Positions 9,101-17,989 of a stretch of 28,761 nucleotides of DNA are shown one piece after another (position 1 is the stretch's first letter; every line of letters starts with the position of its first letter). Location: assembly GCA_001303225.1 (NCBI GenBank), contig LJNI01000005.1, positions 1 to 28,761 on the forward strand. The letters run 5' to 3'. This stretch comes from a candidate division TA06 bacterium DG_78 (lineage in GTDB: Bacteria > Hydrothermota > Tepidihabitantia > SM23-42). The notes under the pieces are model-generated. The model was given only the letters and a program-made list of their open reading frames with translations. It was not told the DNA's origin and made no database searches. Position numbers and translations under genes: made by a program.

Positions 9101-9716
9101 CGAGGAACTATTTCACCTTAATGAAAAGAAGGAAGCTGTCGAGTACTATGAGAAGGCGTGGCGTATTGCCCAAGAAAAACAGGATAAAATTTTGTTGAGC
9201 GAAGTCTATTATCAATATGGTGTTTACTTCTTGAATATAAAGGATACTAATAAAGCTTTGGAATTTTTCGAATATGCAAGGGCGCCGATACTCGAGGAGG
9301 GCGATAAGACAAGGGTATCACGTTTCTATTCGAGCCTCGCAAAGGTATACATCGAAAAGAAAGATCCTCAAGCCATGCAATATGCCCAGGATGGCCTCAA
9401 CTTTGCAACTGAGGCAAGAGTGAAACAAGATGAGATTGATTGTTTGAAAACACTAGGAAGAGCCCAGGCGCTCGTTACAGGTCAGGTTGATGAAGGTATA
9501 AAAAATATTAAGCGGGCAATTGCAATGGCAAAAGAGAAAAACTATGTTATTCAACGAGCACGGGGATTTTTTGCTCTTGGTGAGGTGTTTATCAAAGACA
9601 ATAAACCACAGCAGGCATTGAAGCATCTCGAACGAGCAAAGAAGATATTTAGTGAATTCAACGCAAAATTTCATGTAGAGGAAACCGAGCAATTAATACA
9701 AAAAATCTCATCGTAG
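6114..9716 (+). CDS. Class III adenylate cyclase fused to STAND/AAA ATPase and TPR domains
   Basis: A 1200-residue cytoplasmic signalling protein, probably making cAMP. Domains in order: a zinc ribbon (CPKC...CSEC, residues 3-20); a class III cyclase (about 60-240) with metal-binding D68 (FVDIS) and D112 (IGDCV), adenine-selecting K108 and D185, and transition-state N188 and R192; a P-loop ATPase (about 255-560) with Walker A GDVGVGKS (285-292) and Walker B ending DDIQWID (D420, D421); then TPR-like helical repeats from about 660 to the end. All key cyclase residues are present, so activity is expected. The layout is that of cyclase-AAA-TPR proteins in which ATPase and repeats sense a ligand or partner. 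No membrane segment is seen. The promoter geometry indicates a leaderless message. A related but GGDEF-headed protein lies at 14643-17870. Confidence 0.9.
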   Translation: MKCPKCGVENPEKNKFCSECGFNLQELSIADRMDLVRKDIPESLVKKILLTKDTIEKERRDVTVIFVDISGSTTISESLDPEELTLLMNDCFRRLSAMVYRYEGIVDKFIGDCVMAIFGAPVAHEDDPERAILACLDMQTAINEINARLDKSQRKLEIHSGINTGKVIAGKVGSDLQMEYTVMGDTVNVAQRLKDIASPGTILVGPETYNRTKHAFDFMSLEAVRLKGKTLSITPYEVIGKKWGSEFGLTAIRSDLIGRDAEFSKLKEGYTNLLKGQSSIYLVKGDVGVGKSRLLYEFKKFLTISAPDVALIDGRGVSYESSIPFKSFADSLRNYLLAEQSLVTDDASTGIKARIETYCGDEADEVAPYLYKLLNIELNEKQLEKTRHLDSHSLQLQIFLAVATLFEKLAEEKSIVYIIDDIQWIDSASLELISFLVPLTKKIKIIFYLSYRIGELASIKTLINTIEHESSDITEEIDLKNLNPEHSVTLINNLIGQDIPDSLREYIIHKSGGNPFFIEEIVRSIIESGMLVGKGDVTQEIKIPGSIEAAVTSRIDSLNKEAKYLLKIASIIGRSFPGELLEEVIKDKEIYKHIDELEEAEFIIKINKDNRIYYAFRHPLFHEATYGSLLKGERTIYHKVIAEIIETKFKEKIDGYFATLAQHYYNCDNLEKAREYSLRAGDEAAALYANDEALTHYNRALSVVDDEVTKAIIFEKIGDIELLVGRIDDAAHHFHEARQIVEDKQIEARLTLKNAMVMKVTGKIDEGIGMMRQALARIEGTVTPVLIDVKYNLANVLLEAKAETKQAATLVDEGIEHAKRLRDAKLEADGLRLKGQILWRMGKGEQAVTKILHECQRLYERFKEQNSLAQLFIFMGIIARSEGRLNIAIDYMKKAISLAKKIGHKRQLSIAYNNLGVYYDLIGDLKSSLNYHEENLAIRQQLGDKKGEAIVYYNIGTLKKQTDQRNVGLDYFNKAKEIFEDINDVRGTIISYLTIAEELFHLNEKKEAVEYYEKAWRIAQEKQDKILLSEVYYQYGVYFLNIKDTNKALEFFEYARAPILEEGDKTRVSRFYSSLAKVYIEKKDPQAMQYAQDGLNFATEARVKQDEIDCLKTLGRAQALVTGQVDEGIKNIKRAIAMAKEKNYVIQRARGFFALGEVFIKDNKPQQALKHLERAKKIFSEFNAKFHVEETEQLIQKISS

Positions 9717-9738
9717 ATTCCTAAGTTTTTTAGAAATC
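9716..9738 (+). terminator. Weak hairpin after the cyclase gene
   Basis: A nine-pair stem with one mismatch (GATTCCTAA / TTAGAAATC, loop GTTTT) begins at the last base of the stop codon. The T tract after it is interrupted, so it is a weak intrinsic terminator at best. Confidence 0.3.
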
Positions 9739-9751
9739 TCATTGTATTTTC

Positions 9752-9779
9752 TTGACAATAAGAAGAAATCTGCTATAAT
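9752..9779 (+). promoter_or_regulatory. ileS promoter (consensus, leaderless geometry)
   Basis: Perfect TTGACA (9752-9757), 16-base spacer, perfect TATAAT (9774-9779), and then 6 bases to the ATG at 9786. The start codon should be the 5' end of the transcript; no T-box leader is possible in this space. Confidence 0.85.
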
Positions 9780-9785
9780 ACAGCT

Positions 9786-12700
9786 ATGATTTTTGCAGAA
9801 GTGACAAAACACTTAAATTTTCCTGAAATTGAACATCTCATCTTGAAGTTCTGGGATGATTGTAATATTTTTGACAAATATAAAGAAAAGAATAAGGGTA
9901 AAAAGAAATGGTCATTTCAGGACGGACCAATCACTGCTAATGGCCCAATGGGTGTGCACCATGCTTGGGGGCGTGCTTACAAAGATATTTTTCAACGCTA
10001 TAAAACAATGAAAGGTTTCTCTCAACGTTATCAGAATGGATTTGATTGTCAGGGTCTATGGGTGGAGGTTGGAATAGAGCGGGAACTTGGGTTCAAATCC
10101 AAGAGGGATATTGAGAAGTATGGCATCGACAAATTTGTAGAAAGGTGTAAGGAAAGTGTACATAAATATTCTATGCTTCAAACTGAGCAGTCGATTAGAC
10201 TTGGCATGTGGATGGACTGGGGTGACTGGAAGACTTCTATGGATGATAACGAGTGGTTACAGAAGAGTCATTCATACTACACCATGAGCGAAGTGAATAA
10301 CTATACAATCTGGCATTTCTTGAAAAAATGTCATGAGCGTGGGTTTCTCTATGAGGGTGTTGACGTAATGCCCTGGTGCGCGCGTTGTGGTACCGCAATC
10401 AGTGATATGGAAATTGCTACTGAAGGCTATCAGGAGCTAACCCATAAGGCAGTGATCATCCGGTTTCCGATCATCGGCAAGAAAGACGAATATCTTTTAG
10501 TCTGGACAACCACACCGTGGACACTTACCTCTAATACTGGCGTTGCAGTTCATCCTGATTTAACCTATGTGAAAGTAAAGAACAATGGTGCAACATATTA
10601 CCTCAGTAAAAACCTCCTCCATGTTTTGAAGGGGAGATATGAAGTATTACAGGAACTTGCCGGCAGAAAACTTTTGGGGTCCACCTATGAAGGCCCCTTT
10701 GATTACTTGCCTGCTCAGAAAGGTATTGTCCATAAAGTGATTCCATGGGAAGAAGTGAGCGAGAGTGAAGGGACTGGATTGGTGCACATCGCTCCAGGTT
10801 GTGGTAAAGAAGACTTTGCCCTAGGTAAGGAATTCGATCTGAAAACTGTTGCGCCATTGGATGAACTGGGTATTTATGTTGATGGATTTGACTGGCTCAC
10901 AGGTAGAGATGTGAAGGATGTTGCCGAACCCATAATTGAAGATTTAAAGAAACGTAACATACTTTATAATGTTGAAGATTATAGACACCGCTATCCAGTT
11001 TGCTGGCGCTGTGATAGTGAATTGATTTTTCGGTTGGTTGATGAGTGGTTTATCAATATGGATAATCTGCGTCATAAAATCATGGATGTTGCAAAACGGG
11101 TAGAACGATGGATACCTTCATTCGGATTGGACCGTGAATTGGATTGGTTGCGTAATATGGCAGATTGGTGTATTTCAAGAAAACGATACTGGGGTTTGGC
11201 ATTGCCGATCTGGAAGTGTCAGTGTGGGTATTTTATGGTCATCGGCTCCAAAGATGAACTGAGAGCGAAAGCCATGGAAGGTTGGAATGAGTTTGATGGT
11301 CATTCACCTCATCGACCGTGGGTTGATAAGATAAAGATACAATGTGAAAAGTGTGGCGCACCTGTTTCGCGCATTCCTGATGTAGGAAGTCCGTGGCTTG
11401 ATGCAGGCATTGTTCCGTATTCAACAATACGACCACCTGATGATATGCACACAATACATAATGGCTACCCATATAATAAGACTTATTGGAAAGAGTGGTT
11501 CCCAGCTGATTTTATTACAGAATCTTTTCCTGGTCAATTCAGAAATTGGTTTTACGCAATCCTCACCATGAGTACGGTTTTAGAAGAGCGGGCACCCTTC
11601 AAAGAAATCCTAGGCTATGCGACAATGCGTGATGAGCATGGCGAAGAGATGCACAAGAGTAAAGGTAATGCCATTGAATTTGATGAGGCCGCTGAGAAAG
11701 TTGGTGCTGATGTGATGCGCTGGATGTTTGCCAAACACAATCCAGTTCAGAACCTCAATTTTGGATATGGTCCAGCGAAAGAAATAAAGAAAATCTTACT
11801 TACACTGTGGAATGTCCATTCATTTTTTGTTACCTATGCCAACATTGATGATTTTAATCCACGAGGAAAGACAATAAACGAAAAGAACCTCACCACGTTG
11901 GATCGATGGATACTCTCACGTCTCAATACGTTCATTGTAAGCGGTGATACATTTTACGAAAAATACGAACTTATGTCAGTTGTCAAAGAGGCTGAGAAAT
12001 TTTTTGATGACCTCTCAAACTGGTATGTCCGTAGGAGTCGTCGCAGATTTTGGAAGTCAGAGAATGATGCAGACAAAGAGACAGCTTATTTAGTACTCTA
12101 CAAATGCTTGTTGCAATTGATTAAAATTATATCACCGATCATGCCTTTTCTTACCGAACACATGTACCAGAATCTTATTAGACGCATTGATAGTGGTGCT
12201 CCTGAAAGTATCCACCTCGTTGATTTCTCTACCGCAGATAAAAATCTGATTGATGCGAGCCTGGAGGATGATGTTACATTCACCCGAACCATTGTTTCTC
12301 TGGGTCGAGCAGCACGCAATAAAGCGAATATTAAAATCCGTCAACCGCTCGGCGAAATGATTGTTACACTTGATGATCGACAATTATCTACTGATGATCA
12401 AGCGATTATTAAACAAGAATTAAACATCAGAACACTTACCTGTGTTGAGGCACAAGAGTTGGATAAGTTACTACAGTATAGTGTCGCGCCAAATTTTACC
12501 ACGCTTGGACCAAAATTTGGGAAATCTGTCAAAAAAATTGCAACGGTCATTACATCACTCAATGAGAAAGAAATTATAACTTTAGACAGCACCGGCGTGC
12601 TACGAAAAAAATGTAATGGTGAGGATATTGAGATACATACGGAAGATGTTGAAATTAAGAGGAGCGAACAACAGGGATGGTCAGTAGTAGTAGAAGAGAA

Positions 12701-13004
12701 AATAGGCGTTGGTATTAGTACAGCAATAACAAAAGAATTAGAGAACGAGGGTCTGGCACGTGAGCTCATCCATAAGATTCAACTGTTGCGTAAACAGGCA
12801 GATTTTAACTTGGTCGATCGTATACGGATTTTTTATCAGACAAGTTCTAAACTCAAAGAAGCAATTCAGGACAACCTTGAATATTTAAAGACTGAAACAC
12901 TGGCAGTGGAGGTGTCAGAAGGTGCGGTTCAGGGAGATATTGAAGAGGTCCTAAATATTAATGGTATAGAAACCAAAATTGCCTTGCAAAGGGTTAAAAA
13001 GTAA
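9786..13004 (+). CDS. ileS: Isoleucyl-tRNA synthetase with GVHH in place of the HxGH signature
   Basis: Charges tRNA-Ile with isoleucine. The 1072-residue length and C-terminal region fit the longer (type 2, eukaryote/archaeon/Thermus-like) branch. The ATP-binding signature, HVGH in Thermus-type enzymes, aligns to G56-V-H-H59 within NGPMGVHHAWGRAYKD. The usual GWDxHGLPxE reads GFDCQGLWVE. The KMSKS loop reads EMHKSKGN with the key Lys at 624. Other family blocks are intact: VWTTTPWTLTSNTGVAV of the editing domain, HIAPGCGKEDF, WCISRKRYWGLALPIWKC, SPWLDAG and FRNWFYAIL. Cysteine pairs (CxC after PIWK, CEKC) suggest zinc binding. It stands alone with a consensus promoter and no leader. It is the only synthetase in the window; whether the genome holds a second ileS cannot be seen. 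Confidence 0.95.
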   Translation: MIFAEVTKHLNFPEIEHLILKFWDDCNIFDKYKEKNKGKKKWSFQDGPITANGPMGVHHAWGRAYKDIFQRYKTMKGFSQRYQNGFDCQGLWVEVGIERELGFKSKRDIEKYGIDKFVERCKESVHKYSMLQTEQSIRLGMWMDWGDWKTSMDDNEWLQKSHSYYTMSEVNNYTIWHFLKKCHERGFLYEGVDVMPWCARCGTAISDMEIATEGYQELTHKAVIIRFPIIGKKDEYLLVWTTTPWTLTSNTGVAVHPDLTYVKVKNNGATYYLSKNLLHVLKGRYEVLQELAGRKLLGSTYEGPFDYLPAQKGIVHKVIPWEEVSESEGTGLVHIAPGCGKEDFALGKEFDLKTVAPLDELGIYVDGFDWLTGRDVKDVAEPIIEDLKKRNILYNVEDYRHRYPVCWRCDSELIFRLVDEWFINMDNLRHKIMDVAKRVERWIPSFGLDRELDWLRNMADWCISRKRYWGLALPIWKCQCGYFMVIGSKDELRAKAMEGWNEFDGHSPHRPWVDKIKIQCEKCGAPVSRIPDVGSPWLDAGIVPYSTIRPPDDMHTIHNGYPYNKTYWKEWFPADFITESFPGQFRNWFYAILTMSTVLEERAPFKEILGYATMRDEHGEEMHKSKGNAIEFDEAAEKVGADVMRWMFAKHNPVQNLNFGYGPAKEIKKILLTLWNVHSFFVTYANIDDFNPRGKTINEKNLTTLDRWILSRLNTFIVSGDTFYEKYELMSVVKEAEKFFDDLSNWYVRRSRRRFWKSENDADKETAYLVLYKCLLQLIKIISPIMPFLTEHMYQNLIRRIDSGAPESIHLVDFSTADKNLIDASLEDDVTFTRTIVSLGRAARNKANIKIRQPLGEMIVTLDDRQLSTDDQAIIKQELNIRTLTCVEAQELDKLLQYSVAPNFTTLGPKFGKSVKKIATVITSLNEKEIITLDSTGVLRKKCNGEDIEIHTEDVEIKRSEQQGWSVVVEEKIGVGISTAITKELENEGLARELIHKIQLLRKQADFNLVDRIRIFYQTSSKLKEAIQDNLEYLKTETLAVEVSEGAVQGDIEEVLNINGIETKIALQRVKK

Positions 13005-13030
13005 TCACTGCTACTTTAGTATTGTATATA

Positions 13031-14426
13031 TTATCTCAATAGTGTTAGTTTCTTGACCTGACTATAATCTGGAATTTCTAATGTATAGAAATAGATCCCT
13101 GCTGGTACGTTTTTACCATTCATGTCAATTCCATCCCAGATGACGTGGTCTGACAGTCGTATCGTCTTATCGTCCCATTGTCTTATCAATCGTCCTGTAG
13201 CATCATACATTTTGAGTTCCACGCTTGGCACTCTACGCTGTACGTGATACGCGATTTCCGTATTTTTAGTGAATGGATTAGGAATGTTTTGCAGTAGCTC
13301 GATATTTTGATACTCTACCAATGCAACATCATTTTCAGTAATGCCAATTAAACTTGTGTCGACAGTAAACCATGACCACTCCATAGCACTTGCGCCATAC
13401 GGTGGATCTTCGTAACCGATAACAGCCCAATAGTATAGTTTACCGTGTTCTAATTGCGTCGTATCTCCAACCAGAGAAAGTGTGGTGTCATCTCCGCTAT
13501 CTGTTGCGTGCCGCCACACAATATGTGCTCCTAATCTGTTCGGCATTGGCATGGTGTCCCAAACAATAACCTCGCAATCAGCACTATTAGAATTCCATAC
13601 GAAATCAGGTTGGAATGTCGTAATGGTGTCATCTTGGGCTGGTTCGATGAGTATCGGAATAGGAGAGTACACCTTCAAGCGCAGGTCGTGCCCAGACTGC
13701 CTCCATGCCAGCTGGCCAAGGTGTATACACGACACCTGCATAGAACAGCCAGAAGTCAACGACACTGAGCCAGATGAACATCTCTGTCGAATCTCTGACT
13801 TGATATCGACCCCAGATGCTATCTCCGGATGCTCCATCCCAATGTAATCCATTATCTTCCATGCGATTGCCCCAGCCCATGATGAGTGGTGCCTTCGAAT
13901 AGGTTGAATCAATATACTCATTCCCCCAGTTATGGTATATGAATACCTGACAGTAGCAGAGATAGTCTTCATTTCCCGGCCAGGCAGACTGCAGCGACGG
14001 TGAGAGTTTGATCGTATGGAAAGCGAGCAAATTTGGAGGATTATCAAGCGATGGATAGTAGTCTAACAATAAGTCAATACCAGCGATTGTATCACCCTGC
14101 ACAATCACACTATCGTCTCTAAAATGAGATGGATCATTAGGTCCAGTATACACGCCATTACTATCAGCATCCATATACCTTGCTATCCAATAGACGCCAT
14201 CTGCTACACTACCAAGTCTGTATGGTCCAGTATCATTCGGCATTACCCAATATACTGGACTTCCTTGAAAATCTGGATTATCATACGCCTCGACATGAAT
14301 ATCACCGTGTTTTGGTCCCCGATAGTAAACAGTACTAGTAATCACACCAACAGCAAATATGTAGTGAACTAAGATGAGATTTATGATTGTAATCCAAGAC
14401 AGTGGGACTACTTTTTTCTTTTTCAC
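13031..14426 (-). pseudogene. Secreted protein with C-terminal sorting-type domain, broken by a frameshift
   Basis: Read on the reverse strand, one protein is spread over two frames. The upstream part starts best at GTG 14426, with AAGGTGG (14432-14438) 5 bases before it, and gives a signal peptide (KKKK then a hydrophobic run to about residue 28). It continues with secreted, Trp/Tyr/Asp-rich sequence through YTPWPAGMEAVW, then degenerates to a stop at 13629. The downstream part, LRLKVYSPIPILIEPAQDD onward, lies in the next frame to 13031. It ends in NIPNPFTKNTEIAYHV...WDGIDMNGKNVPAGIYFYTLE, a FlgD/type IX-like sorting domain. The frames join if one base is dropped in the CCC at 13691-13693. 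This could be a real inactivation, an assembly error or, less likely, programmed frameshifting. A GTG at 14498 would lengthen the N-terminus but has no ribosome binding site. Confidence 0.75.
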
Positions 14427-14642
14427 ACTACCCACCTTGTAAAAAATATAGAGCACCTGTAGCATCTTGAATAAAAGATATAGTATCTGCTCGCCCACGT
14501 AGCAAAATATGTGCCAAGATTACCATTTAAATATCTCGAAATATAACGAGTTTGATCTGGAAAAGTGTTTCACCATGAGGCATTGTTTCATCTCGATACA
14601 CTTAAGTCTTGATTGGAGAGAATAAATATCGGTACCTATGCA
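14427..14642. other. Intergenic gap between two reverse-strand genes
   Basis: About 215 bases lie between the stop of the GGDEF/STAND gene and the start of the secreted-protein gene. Apart from the AAGGTGG site next to GTG 14426, I find no convincing -35/-10 pair with the 16-base spacing seen elsewhere and no clear terminator. Confidence 0.4.
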
Positions 14643-17600
14643 TTATCCATTTTTCTTGAGCATTTTGTCCGCCTTTACTTTCCATCCCTTTGCACCCAAC
14701 GTAGTAAAAACTTTTACTGCTTTTTTCATCTGCTTCTTGTACGCTGTTTTGTCACCTTTTTGTAATTCAGATATTCCCATGTAGTAGTACACAATTCCCG
14801 TGCTCAGACGATCTCCCATGTCATCATATATTGCTAACGCTTTCTTTGCATGCTTGTCTGCCTTTGTGAAATCTTCGATTTCGACAAAGTAGCGAGCCAT
14901 GAAAAGATTACTATCGCCTTCGAATTTTTTGGGCCTCAATGTTTCAGGAATCTCATTCAATTTTTGTATCGTTTCTTCAAACTTCTCAATTTCTTTCTGT
15001 CCTAAATAGAAATCACAGAGAAATGCGAGCGCATCTCGTAGCATTCGCTGTGACTTTAGACTCTTTGCCTGGTTATATACCTTGTCAATATATTCTTTTG
15101 CCTCCGTGTATTTTCCCATCGATAAATAGAGGTAGGCGAGAGACGCGAGATTGATGAACGTCAACTCATTAGACTTTGTCCTTTCGGCTATTTTATGCGA
15201 GTCATCAAAATAGCGTAATGACCTATCGTAATTTCCCAAGTGCATATGGATAGTACCGATATTTTTCAATGCCAATGCTTCACAATATCTGTTCTCAGTA
15301 TCGTTTGCGATTTTTAATGCATCTTCAGAAAATTTCAACCCCTCACTATAATTTCCCCAATCGCCGTTGATGATCCCAATATTGTTGAGCACCAATGCTT
15401 CGCCATACTTGTTTCCAATTTCCCTGAATATGTTTAATGCGTCTTCATAAATTTTTAGCGCTTCTTTGTAATTCCCGAAACTCATGTAAATAAGGCCGAT
15501 GTTATTGAGCGCTGCTCCTTCACGATATTTATCACCGCGTTCAGCCTTTGTTTTCAGTGAGTCTTCAAAATGTCGTAGTGCTTTATTATGGTCGCCCAGG
15601 TTCATATAGATAAGACCTTGATTATTGAGCACCCGGGCTTCAAAATTTTTATCTCCAATTTCCCTGAATATTAAGAGCGATTCTTCATAGTTCTTGAGTG
15701 CATTGTTGTATTCACCGAAGAATCCTTGAGTGTTACCGATTGCGTTCAAGACCAAAGCAATTCCTTTTTTATCACTGAGTTCTTCATAGAGTTTTATACA
15801 CTCATTTGCCTCCTCAGTTGCTTTAGAGTATTGAGAGATATTAACATAGAGAGATGCTTTTCGAAATCTGATATCCACTTCCCGTTTCTTATCGGCGATT
15901 GCTTGTGCTAACTTGAGACCCTCTTCAAAATTCTTCATTGCTCCCTCATTATCACCGATAAAACTCAAGACATCAGCGCGTTTTAACAAACAGTCGATGC
16001 GCGTTCGTTTATGTTCTATGTCGTGCTGGTTTCGCAAAAGCTCTTCAGCCCAGGTGTAGTAGCGAATTGCACTCTGATTTGCATACTGCTCGCGTGCCCG
16101 ATCACCAGATTCTAAACAGTACACAACACCCTTTGTTCTATCCATCCCTCGGTAGAAGTGAAATGCCAATTCCTCAGTAACTTCGTGCTCGCGGCCTTGG
16201 TATTGTTCCTCAATCTTCTCCCCAATTCTCTTATGGAGCATTCTTCCTTTCATGTCTGATACATATCGCTTATAGATGGCACCGCGAGAAATTTCCTCCT
16301 GAAACTCGATACGGTCTTCTCGTTCCTTGATGAATCCCAATCGTTTAATTGTTTCAATCACACCAATTATATGACCTTCGTTGTAACCAGTAATATCTTT
16401 GATGATATCAATATCAAATCTGCCGATGACACTGGCAATCTCTAATATCTCTCGGCCTTCTTTACTCAACCCCTGATATTTACGTTCTGCAATATCGTCA
16501 ATACTCTTCGGAATGATTTTAGCACCTGGTCCCTCAAAATGCCACGTATCACCCTCCACATGGAGATAACCAGCTTCATTCAGTCCCTTGATGATTTCTT
16601 CTACATAGAATGGATTACCACCACTGCCTTGTTCGATATATGTCACCAATTCGTTGTCTGGTTTCTCTCCAATAATGATATTAACCATCTGTTGAATCCC
16701 GCTGCGCTCGAGGGGTTCTAATCCGACCTTCTTCACTGCAGTCTCACGACTGATATAAGAAGTGAAATCTTCCAAGACATCGGTTTTTTCTTCCTGACGA
16801 TAAATAAATATGAACGTAATAGGACTATTACGTAATGACCGTAATAAATACTTAATAACTTCGGTCGTTTCCCTGTCTGACCACTGCATATTGTCGATTA
16901 TAATGATTTTTTTTGTTTCGCCGAGTTCGATGATTCTGCGGATACTCTCGTATAAGCGATATTTATCTAACACCAAACCAATCTCATCGATTCGCTCCTT
17001 CACCTCTTCCATAATCTCGGGAATCAGCTTGCCAATTTCTATTTTGTACGCAAAGGGGATGTCATTAATTATTTTTTTGCCCTGTCGATTTATTTTATAT
17101 TTAATTATTTCACGTATTGGGTAGTATGATATACCCTCAAAAAATGCAAGACAGTCGCTCCATAAAATTTCTCTGCCAGTAATCGTATTTAATACTTCTT
17201 TCACTAATCTCGTTTTTCCAATACCAATATTCCCTTCGATCAGTGCTGCCCGTACGTATCCATTTCCTTCAGTTAAGAACCCTTTGAGTATCTCTTTCTC
17301 TTCTCGCCTTCCAACATACACCCTTGTCGGTAATTCGATCCGTTTCTTGTGGATCGTGCCTATTCTTCCCCTGCCACTCCGCTTTGCGTCGTAGAGTGAT
17401 TCATCCGCAATCTTTAGTAACTCGTCGAACTCTCCGCCATCTGCCGGATATGAAGCAATCCCTGCACTGATACTAATGTTGAGACCTCCAAAATTTCGCT
17501 TTTTACAACGATCAAGAATACGGGCATAAATCTGCTGGGTATCCTTGCTCTCGGTGTTCGACATGACACAAACAAATTCATCACCACCATAGCGTACAAC

Positions 17601-17870
17601 CGTGTCAGTAGCCCGTAATGTGCCCGTTAAAAATTGTGAAAATTCTTTAATAACCTCGTCACCCTTGAGATGTCCGTGGGTGTCATTGATTTCTTTGAAG
17701 TGGTCAATATCAACAATGACGACAGAAAAGGGTATACTCCGTTCTTGGAGTTCTTCTATTTCCTTTTTTGTTTTCTTTAAGTAACGTCGATTATATATAC
17801 CAGTTAAATCATCAAGGTATGCTAAAGACCTTTTTTTGGTTGCTCGACGCTTTTTCGTACCTTCTTTCAT
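14643..17870 (-). CDS. GGDEF diguanylate cyclase fused to STAND/AAA ATPase and TPR domains
   Basis: A 1075-residue cytoplasmic protein, probably making cyclic di-GMP. Domains in order: GGDEF (about 15-175) with D54 and D56 of the VDIDHFKEIND metal site, active site G95-G-D-E-F99 and an inhibitory I-site R86-A-T-D89 exactly five residues before it; a P-loop ATPase (about 185-500) with Walker A GNIGIGKT (213-220) and Walker B ending DNMQWSD (D326); then TPR-like repeats with a 40-residue period (NNIGLIYMSFGNYKEAL and similar) from about 600 to 1060. The ATPase and TPR parts follow the same plan as the adenylate cyclase protein at 6114, with the catalytic head exchanged. The start ATG sits just after a consensus promoter, with a leader of about 5 bases and no ribosome binding site. 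Stop TAA is at 14643-14645. Confidence 0.9.
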   Translation of the reverse strand: MKEGTKKRRATKKRSLAYLDDLTGIYNRRYLKKTKKEIEELQERSIPFSVVIVDIDHFKEINDTHGHLKGDEVIKEFSQFLTGTLRATDTVVRYGGDEFVCVMSNTESKDTQQIYARILDRCKKRNFGGLNISISAGIASYPADGGEFDELLKIADESLYDAKRSGRGRIGTIHKKRIELPTRVYVGRREEKEILKGFLTEGNGYVRAALIEGNIGIGKTRLVKEVLNTITGREILWSDCLAFFEGISYYPIREIIKYKINRQGKKIINDIPFAYKIEIGKLIPEIMEEVKERIDEIGLVLDKYRLYESIRRIIELGETKKIIIIDNMQWSDRETTEVIKYLLRSLRNSPITFIFIYRQEEKTDVLEDFTSYISRETAVKKVGLEPLERSGIQQMVNIIIGEKPDNELVTYIEQGSGGNPFYVEEIIKGLNEAGYLHVEGDTWHFEGPGAKIIPKSIDDIAERKYQGLSKEGREILEIASVIGRFDIDIIKDITGYNEGHIIGVIETIKRLGFIKEREDRIEFQEEISRGAIYKRYVSDMKGRMLHKRIGEKIEEQYQGREHEVTEELAFHFYRGMDRTKGVVYCLESGDRAREQYANQSAIRYYTWAEELLRNQHDIEHKRTRIDCLLKRADVLSFIGDNEGAMKNFEEGLKLAQAIADKKREVDIRFRKASLYVNISQYSKATEEANECIKLYEELSDKKGIALVLNAIGNTQGFFGEYNNALKNYEESLLIFREIGDKNFEARVLNNQGLIYMNLGDHNKALRHFEDSLKTKAERGDKYREGAALNNIGLIYMSFGNYKEALKIYEDALNIFREIGNKYGEALVLNNIGIINGDWGNYSEGLKFSEDALKIANDTENRYCEALALKNIGTIHMHLGNYDRSLRYFDDSHKIAERTKSNELTFINLASLAYLYLSMGKYTEAKEYIDKVYNQAKSLKSQRMLRDALAFLCDFYLGQKEIEKFEETIQKLNEIPETLRPKKFEGDSNLFMARYFVEIEDFTKADKHAKKALAIYDDMGDRLSTGIVYYYMGISELQKGDKTAYKKQMKKAVKVFTTLGAKGWKVKADKMLKKNG

Positions 17871-17881
17871 GTCGATACTTA

Positions 17882-17909
17882 ATTATAATAAAAAGTCTTA
17901 AAATGTCAA
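17882..17909 (-). promoter_or_regulatory. Promoter of the GGDEF/STAND gene
   Basis: On the reverse strand perfect TTGACA (17904-17909), 16-base spacer, perfect TATAAT (17882-17887), then 11 bases to the ATG at 17870. The leader would be about 5 bases long. Confidence 0.85.
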
Positions 17910-17945
17910 CATGTAAACAAACATCCTTAGACGCATTGTTTCTTC

Positions 17946-17966
17946 TAACAGAGGTTTCTCTTGTTA
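17946..17966. promoter_or_regulatory. Imperfect palindrome between divergent promoters
   Basis: TAACAGAG, GTTT, CTCTTGTTA form a palindrome with one unpaired T. It lies roughly midway between the -35 boxes of the divergent GGDEF/STAND gene and the secreted-protein gene. It could be an operator for both; nothing else supports this. Confidence 0.25.
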
Positions 17967-17989
17967 TGAAGAACTACCATAATAATACC

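Noticed and set aside
9726..9785. T-box leader for ileS
   Set aside because: The promoter -10 ends 6 bases before the start codon, so there is no leader to hold one.
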